From the NCBI GenBank assembly GCA_018396615.1, contig JAGTQT010000002.1, positions 17,508-35,562 on the forward strand: DNA of 18,055 bases, given 5' to 3'. This stretch comes from Candidatus Bathyarchaeota archaeon. Its GTDB lineage: Archaea; Thermoproteota; Bathyarchaeia; Bathyarchaeales; Bathycorpusculaceae. Positions 14,038 to 18,055 of the stretch are shown here, in pieces. The notes beneath the pieces were generated by a model. It was not told where the DNA came from. It searched no databases and was given only the letters and a program-made list of their open reading frames with translations. Positions within the stretch are counted from its first letter, which is position 1; every line of letters begins with the position of its first letter. The translations under genes and the position numbers were made by a program.

Positions 14038-16932
14038 CTACACCGATTTTTCTTTGTTCTCCCAGAATTCTCGGGTTCGCAAGTACTGAATCTTTGCTTT
14101 CAGCAAGTCCATGTAAAACTCATCTTCATTGGAATGCATTTTGCCCAAGATTCTGGACGCTGTTTCAGGTCCTACACCCTTTACTTCTAAAGCCGTAATC
14201 GCCTTCTTTCCATAGCTTAGAATCAGATCGGCCTTTCGTCTTGCACTTGTTAGCTCTTTTAGCTCTTCTTCGCTGAGTTCTTTGCCTTCTCTTCTTTTCT
14301 TTAGGCTGTTTGCTAGGTGTTTGGAATCTTGGCTAAAATACATTAACGTCAACAGTCTTGATCCACATCTGGCACATTCAGGCTCCTCAGGCAAATTTTT
14401 GATCTTCTCTTCAGTCATCCATTCACCACACTTCATGCATAGCAGCCTAGCTGTTCTCGCCTCAATTGCCCGCTTCATCTTCTCGATGTTGCTTAGCAAG
14501 ACTTCTTCAGGAGCCATCAGCTCTGAGATATCGCTGTACTTTTCAAGGATGTGAAAAGCCAACGGTGTAGGCTTCTCGCTTCTGTAGATTGTACTAACCT
14601 TAATTTTCCCATTTTTAACGTCGCTGATGATTTTTTTAACTTTTGCAACGTCTACCTTTTCCAGCATAGCTTCGCGGATTGTTTCATCATAGATGGGCGT
14701 GTCTCCAAACTGAAATGGCAAGCGGCTTTCTGTATCCGTACCCATTGTCTTGCCTCTAGGCAATGCTCCAAACCGCTGAGCCACAAACCTCATCTTGTAG
14801 GTGAAAGGAAACTTTGCATCCAAATAGCGGTTGAAGGCTTTTTCCGCTTCCTCCTCGCTTACACCAAAAAGAAGTTTGGATAGGTCCTCTGCTTCTTTAG
14901 ATGTAGTTTTTCTTCTCAACTCAATAAGGATGCGGTAGCCGTCATTCCACCAGCCAACTATAATCTCTCTGTCGGAGAGTAATGTGTCAAAAACTCCGCC
15001 AAGCGTGCGGTTCACGATCTCTCCAAAACACGCATGTACAATTAAATACTTGTCAAAAGCTTCAACCACAATATGCCTGTGCGTGGGCAAAGGTGCATTC
15101 TGCTTAATATGATCCGCAATTTCCTTTACAGCATCTCTTAGTGTTTCCTTTTCGATGTCAAGCGCAGCCGCAACCTTTTCCATCGCCAACTCAACATTCC
15201 CAGCGTCTTCTAACGCTTTCTGAATTTCCTCCCTCATGATACCCGTCCGCTTGGCTAAATCAAAAGGCAAAGGAATCATCTCGCCATCCCAGCCTGGGAT
15301 CGCGGCTAAAGGGTCTTCGGAAGGCACTACATACACTGTGCCTGTTTCCTGTTCTATTTGGACGATGCGCCATACCTTTCCTTTGACGATGATGTTCAGT
15401 CCGACTCTGGCGTCTAGAGCCATGAACTCGTCGCCTAGAATGCCGATTTTCCTGTCTGAGATGACGTTTACCATGGGGTAGCTTCGCTCGTCTGGAATCA
15501 TGCTTAGGTTTTCAAAGTAGTATTTCCTGCTCCGTTTTCCCTTCTTCAACAGTTTGCCTTCTTCGCTGAATCTTAATTCTCCAAGACTGTCTAAATAGTC
15601 TATCACGTCTAAAAGCTGATCTTCGGATAGGCGCCTGTAAGGATAAGCTCTTCGCAGAATCGCCTGAAGCTCCTTTACGCCGACAACGTCCTTATCCATA
15701 AGTATGCCCACTATCTGGTGGGCTAAAACATCTAGAGCGCCTTCCTGAATAAGCACAGGCTCAAGCTTGCTCTCATAGGCATTCTTTACGGCTGCAACAG
15801 ATTCAAGCGTGTCATCCGGGAAAGCCGTGATGATTACACCTTTCGAAACCATGTCGAGACGGTGGCCACTCCGGCCGGTTCTCTGGATGAGGCTGTTAAC
15901 CTGTCTAGGTGAAAGATACTGGATTACAAGGTCTACGCTGCCTATGTCGATTCCGAGCTCTAATGTGCTTGTGCAGACAAGCGCCTTTATTTTGCAGGCT
16001 TTGAACTCGTCCTCAATTTGAGCGCGTTCCTCCTTCGATAAGCTACCGTGGTGAACTGCAATGTCTGTTCTGCCAAGCTGGCTGAACTTGTAGCCAAGCA
16101 TCTCAGCGTTCTGCCTACTGTTGACAAAGATCAACGTGGACCTGTGGCTATCCACTAGTTCGATCATGCGTCTGATTCTCGCAGCTGCTTCTGGAGATGT
16201 TCTAAGCTTCCCAGCCAACTCATAGTCAGTTTCAATTGGGCTCGGAGTTTCTACGTTGTACCTGTAACTCTTAGCTGGCGACGCTTGGAGAATTTTGATT
16301 GCTCGACCTGCCCCAGCAATAAACTGGGCTATTTCTTCCGGATTACCTATTGTAGCTGAGAGGCCTACCCTTTGAAAATCTTTTTTGGTATTCTCTCTTA
16401 GGCGCTCCAGAGCCACAGCAAGCTGAGTGCCACGTTTATCACCTGCAAGCTCATGAACCTCATCAATAACCACGAACTGTATTTGACTAAGATGTTGTCT
16501 CATGCGTGAGCCAGGGAGAATAGCTTGAAGAGTTTCAGGTGTAGTCACAAGCATGTCTGGCGGAGAAATCGCCTGTTTTCTCCGAAGCTTCATTTCCGTG
16601 TCGCCATGTCTCACTTCAACAGAAATGCCCAGACAGTTGCTCCAGAAAGACAAGCGTTTTAGCATGTCTCGATTTAAAGCCCGCAAAGGCGTTACATATA
16701 ACAGCGAGATTCCTTCTCGCGACTTCTGTTGAGTTAGCTTAGAGAATAAGGGAAGAAGAACAGCCTCTGTTTTTCCGCTTCCAGTAGGCGCAATCAAGAG
16801 CACGTTTTCGCCCTCTAAAACATAAGGAATCGCCATTGTCTGAGGTAGCGTCGGCTCCAGAAACCCCTGCTCTTTTAACCCTTCCCGAATCGGCTTAGCA
16901 AGAAGCTTGAACACATTCGGCTGGCTGTTCAT
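14038..16932 (-). CDS. lhr: Lhr-family DEAD/DEAH superfamily 2 helicase with C-terminal zinc ribbon and HhH
   Basis: A helicase of about 965 residues (numbering from a GTG at 16935; the ATG directly after it is equally likely; no ribosome site precedes either). The motor has Walker A A-P-T-G-S-G-K-T (49-56), motif Ia T-P-L-R-A-L (82-87), motif II D-E-V-H (158-161), motif III S-A-T (193-195), and motif VI Q-R-T-G-R-S-G-H-R (351-359). A winged-helix and Lhr-specific region follows to about 800. Lhr enzymes are ATP-driven 3'-5' translocases that unwind DNA or RNA:DNA hybrids and are tied to repair and recombination. The end adds a zinc ribbon, C833/C836 and C854/C857, and a helix-hairpin-helix, A-L-E-V-K-G-V-G-P-E-T-A-S-R-I-L (915-930), both suited to nucleic-acid binding. 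Confidence 0.93.
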   Translation of the reverse strand: MNSQPNVFKLLAKPIREGLKEQGFLEPTLPQTMAIPYVLEGENVLLIAPTGSGKTEAVLLPLFSKLTQQKSREGISLLYVTPLRALNRDMLKRLSFWSNCLGISVEVRHGDTEMKLRRKQAISPPDMLVTTPETLQAILPGSRMRQHLSQIQFVVIDEVHELAGDKRGTQLAVALERLRENTKKDFQRVGLSATIGNPEEIAQFIAGAGRAIKILQASPAKSYRYNVETPSPIETDYELAGKLRTSPEAAARIRRMIELVDSHRSTLIFVNSRQNAEMLGYKFSQLGRTDIAVHHGSLSKEERAQIEDEFKACKIKALVCTSTLELGIDIGSVDLVIQYLSPRQVNSLIQRTGRSGHRLDMVSKGVIITAFPDDTLESVAAVKNAYESKLEPVLIQEGALDVLAHQIVGILMDKDVVGVKELQAILRRAYPYRRLSEDQLLDVIDYLDSLGELRFSEEGKLLKKGKRSRKYYFENLSMIPDERSYPMVNVISDRKIGILGDEFMALDARVGLNIIVKGKVWRIVQIEQETGTVYVVPSEDPLAAIPGWDGEMIPLPFDLAKRTGIMREEIQKALEDAGNVELAMEKVAAALDIEKETLRDAVKEIADHIKQNAPLPTHRHIVVEAFDKYLIVHACFGEIVNRTLGGVFDTLLSDREIIVGWWNDGYRILIELRRKTTSKEAEDLSKLLFGVSEEEAEKAFNRYLDAKFPFTYKMRFVAQRFGALPRGKTMGTDTESRLPFQFGDTPIYDETIREAMLEKVDVAKVKKIISDVKNGKIKVSTIYRSEKPTPLAFHILEKYSDISELMAPEEVLLSNIEKMKRAIEARTARLLCMKCGEWMTEEKIKNLPEEPECARCGSRLLTLMYFSQDSKHLANSLKKRREGKELSEEELKELTSARRKADLILSYGKKAITALEVKGVGPETASRILGKMHSNEDEFYMDLLKAKIQYLRTREFWENKEKSV

Positions 16933-17007
16933 CACTTGTTTTCGCTACAAACTAGAGAGAAAGAAGGCTCTTATCTTTTGCTGATAACACCGCTTTTTCA
17001 GCTAACT

Positions 17008-18055
17008 CTAATTGTCATTGTCGTTTTTTACTGTTCGGCTACACTGATGCCCTTTCTCATGAGCTATTTTCGAGAGGTAAGTCGTAATCACGATAAATAT
17101 CGCCGCCAACGCCGCGAACAAGTACATCATAGCCTGTATTTTCTGCTCCTGCTGTGCGGAGTCAGCTAGATGGTCTTCGTAAGAAGTGTTTAGGTCATTG
17201 AAGGCTGCGAGAAGACTATTGTAGCTTTGGAGAATACTCATGTATGTTCCATTCACGAGGCGAAGCTGCGTCTGCAACGCCAAGTGGCTAATTGAGAGCT
17301 CGCTTTGAGCCATGTTTAGACTTGTGAAATTGTCTTTAAGAAATAGATAGTCATTCAAAAGTGTGCTATATAATAGGCTGATTTCGGTAAGATTTGTCTG
17401 AAGATCCAAGCATCTAGAGGACAGGTCATTGTAAGATATGTTTAAAGCGGAGAACTGGTTTTCAAGCGCTGTGAGGTTGCTGAGGAGGGCGCTGACTTCG
17501 GCTTGCAGTGCAGAGTAGTCCTCAAGGGCTGCATTCAGCGACATGTTCAGGCTTGAGAGCTGCTGCAGAACAGCTAAGTAGTCGCAAAGAAGCGTATAGT
17601 ATGTCGTGTTCAAAGCATCTAGCTCTGCCTTCACCTCCATGTAGTTGGCAAGCAGCTCATCATATCTGCTCTGCACTCTTGAAGAGATAATTGTAACATT
17701 CTGATTTCCACCTTCGTAGGTGAAATACAGGCGAACGATGGTTTCGTTCGAGTTGGCAAGCAACGTTGGAACTGTTTCTTCGCTGTCAGTCAACATGATA
17801 TAGGGATATCTCATTAGCTCATTAGGAATCGCGATTCTGCAAAAGCCAACTGAGCCAGAACTGCTTAAAGCGTTAAAGGAGACTATTTTGTTTCCAGTTT
17901 CCATGCCAATTTTGTACTTGAAATTGGAAATTGTGGAGTTGCAGATTAGAGCAATATGATAAGCTTCGCCTTGAGAAATGACCTTGAACCTGTGGAACAT
18001 GCCCATAAGAGGGAACAGGTCTGTATTGTTTTGTGGGAGAAAATTGCGGATCATA
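17008..18055 (-). CDS. Membrane-anchored, sequon-rich extracellular coiled-coil protein (N-terminus outside window)
   Basis: The C-terminal 348 or more residues of a surface protein; the frame stays open to the window edge, so the Met at 18054 need not be the start. Residues about 38-122 form a beta-rich domain with C-N-S-T-I-S-N-F, G-F-C-R-I-A-I-P and L-Y-F-T-Y. From memory, this domain ends many archaeal surface proteins just before a membrane anchor. Residues 127-292 form an unbroken heptad coiled coil with Leu mostly at d and Tyr/Leu/Phe at a. One membrane helix (about 308-327) and a charged cytoplasmic tail follow. There are 12 N-x-S/T sequons, all on the outer side. Few Lys/Glu and many Ser/Thr/Asn in the coil fit an extracellular glycoprotein. 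No enzyme motif is visible; a structural or cell-surface role is inferred. Confidence 0.75.
   Translation of the reverse strand, partial: MIRNFLPQNNTDLFPLMGMFHRFKVISQGEAYHIALICNSTISNFKYKIGMETGNKIVSFNALSSSGSVGFCRIAIPNELMRYPYIMLTDSEETVPTLLANSNETIVRLYFTYEGGNQNVTIISSRVQSRYDELLANYMEVKAELDALNTTYYTLLCDYLAVLQQLSSLNMSLNAALEDYSALQAEVSALLSNLTALENQFSALNISYNDLSSRCLDLQTNLTEISLLYSTLLNDYLFLKDNFTSLNMAQSELSISHLALQTQLRLVNGTYMSILQSYNSLLAAFNDLNTSYEDHLADSAQQEQKIQAMMYLFAALAAIFIVITTYLSKIAHEKGHQCSRTVKNDNDN

Noticed and set aside
1..18055. CRISPR arrays, tRNA or rRNA genes, insertion sequences, prophage
   Set aside because: No regularly spaced repeats, tRNA-like cloverleaf or T-psi-C box, transposase motifs or terminal inverted repeats were seen, and nearly all of the sequence is accounted for by genes.

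Overview
The window is from an archaeon. The evidence is an Nre-type DNA repair protein ending in a PCNA-interacting motif, a NucS/EndoMS endonuclease, an archaeal Lhr-family helicase, HdrA and MvhD modules, TATA-like promoter elements, and a surface protein dense in N-glycosylation sequons. Its 'NSTISNF ... GFCRIAIP ... YFTY' domain is, from memory, common in Bathyarchaeia-like lineages and some other archaea. I lean towards Bathyarchaeia, but this is inference from gene content, not a phylogenetic placement.

Layout. 1-786 (+) is the 3' end of an Nre gene. 789-3004 (-) is a compact cluster of an APC-type amino acid permease with three tiny proteins of two membrane helices each. 3102-4769 (+) encodes a large coiled-coil protein of unknown function. 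4750-6140 (-) encodes NucS followed by family I inorganic pyrophosphatase, and 6200-6778 (+) a divergent SAM methyltransferase. 6862-12299 (+) is the centrepiece: a tight three-gene operon of a polyferredoxin, an HdrA, and a second HdrA fused to an MvhD domain. 12401-12634 (+) is a small basic unknown protein. 12677-13960 (-) is a second, shorter APC permease. 14038-16932 (-) is an Lhr-type helicase with a C-terminal zinc ribbon and helix-hairpin-helix. 17008 to the window end (-) is a membrane-anchored, sequon-rich extracellular coiled-coil protein whose N-terminus lies outside the window.

How the genes work together. The polyferredoxin-HdrA-HdrA/MvhD operon has no HdrB, HdrC, hydrogenase or formate dehydrogenase gene beside it. 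It looks like an electron-transfer hub built on two different HdrA flavin subunits, loosely like the QmoA/QmoB pair of sulfate reducers or an HdrA heterodimer. By Cys spacing, the polyferredoxin has three ferredoxin modules, one of which has lost all four ligands of exactly one cluster. Nre and Lhr flank the metabolic genes and NucS sits between them, but they are not in a shared operon with it. No tRNA, rRNA, CRISPR array, insertion sequence or phage gene was seen, and no gene-free stretch exceeds about 100 bases.
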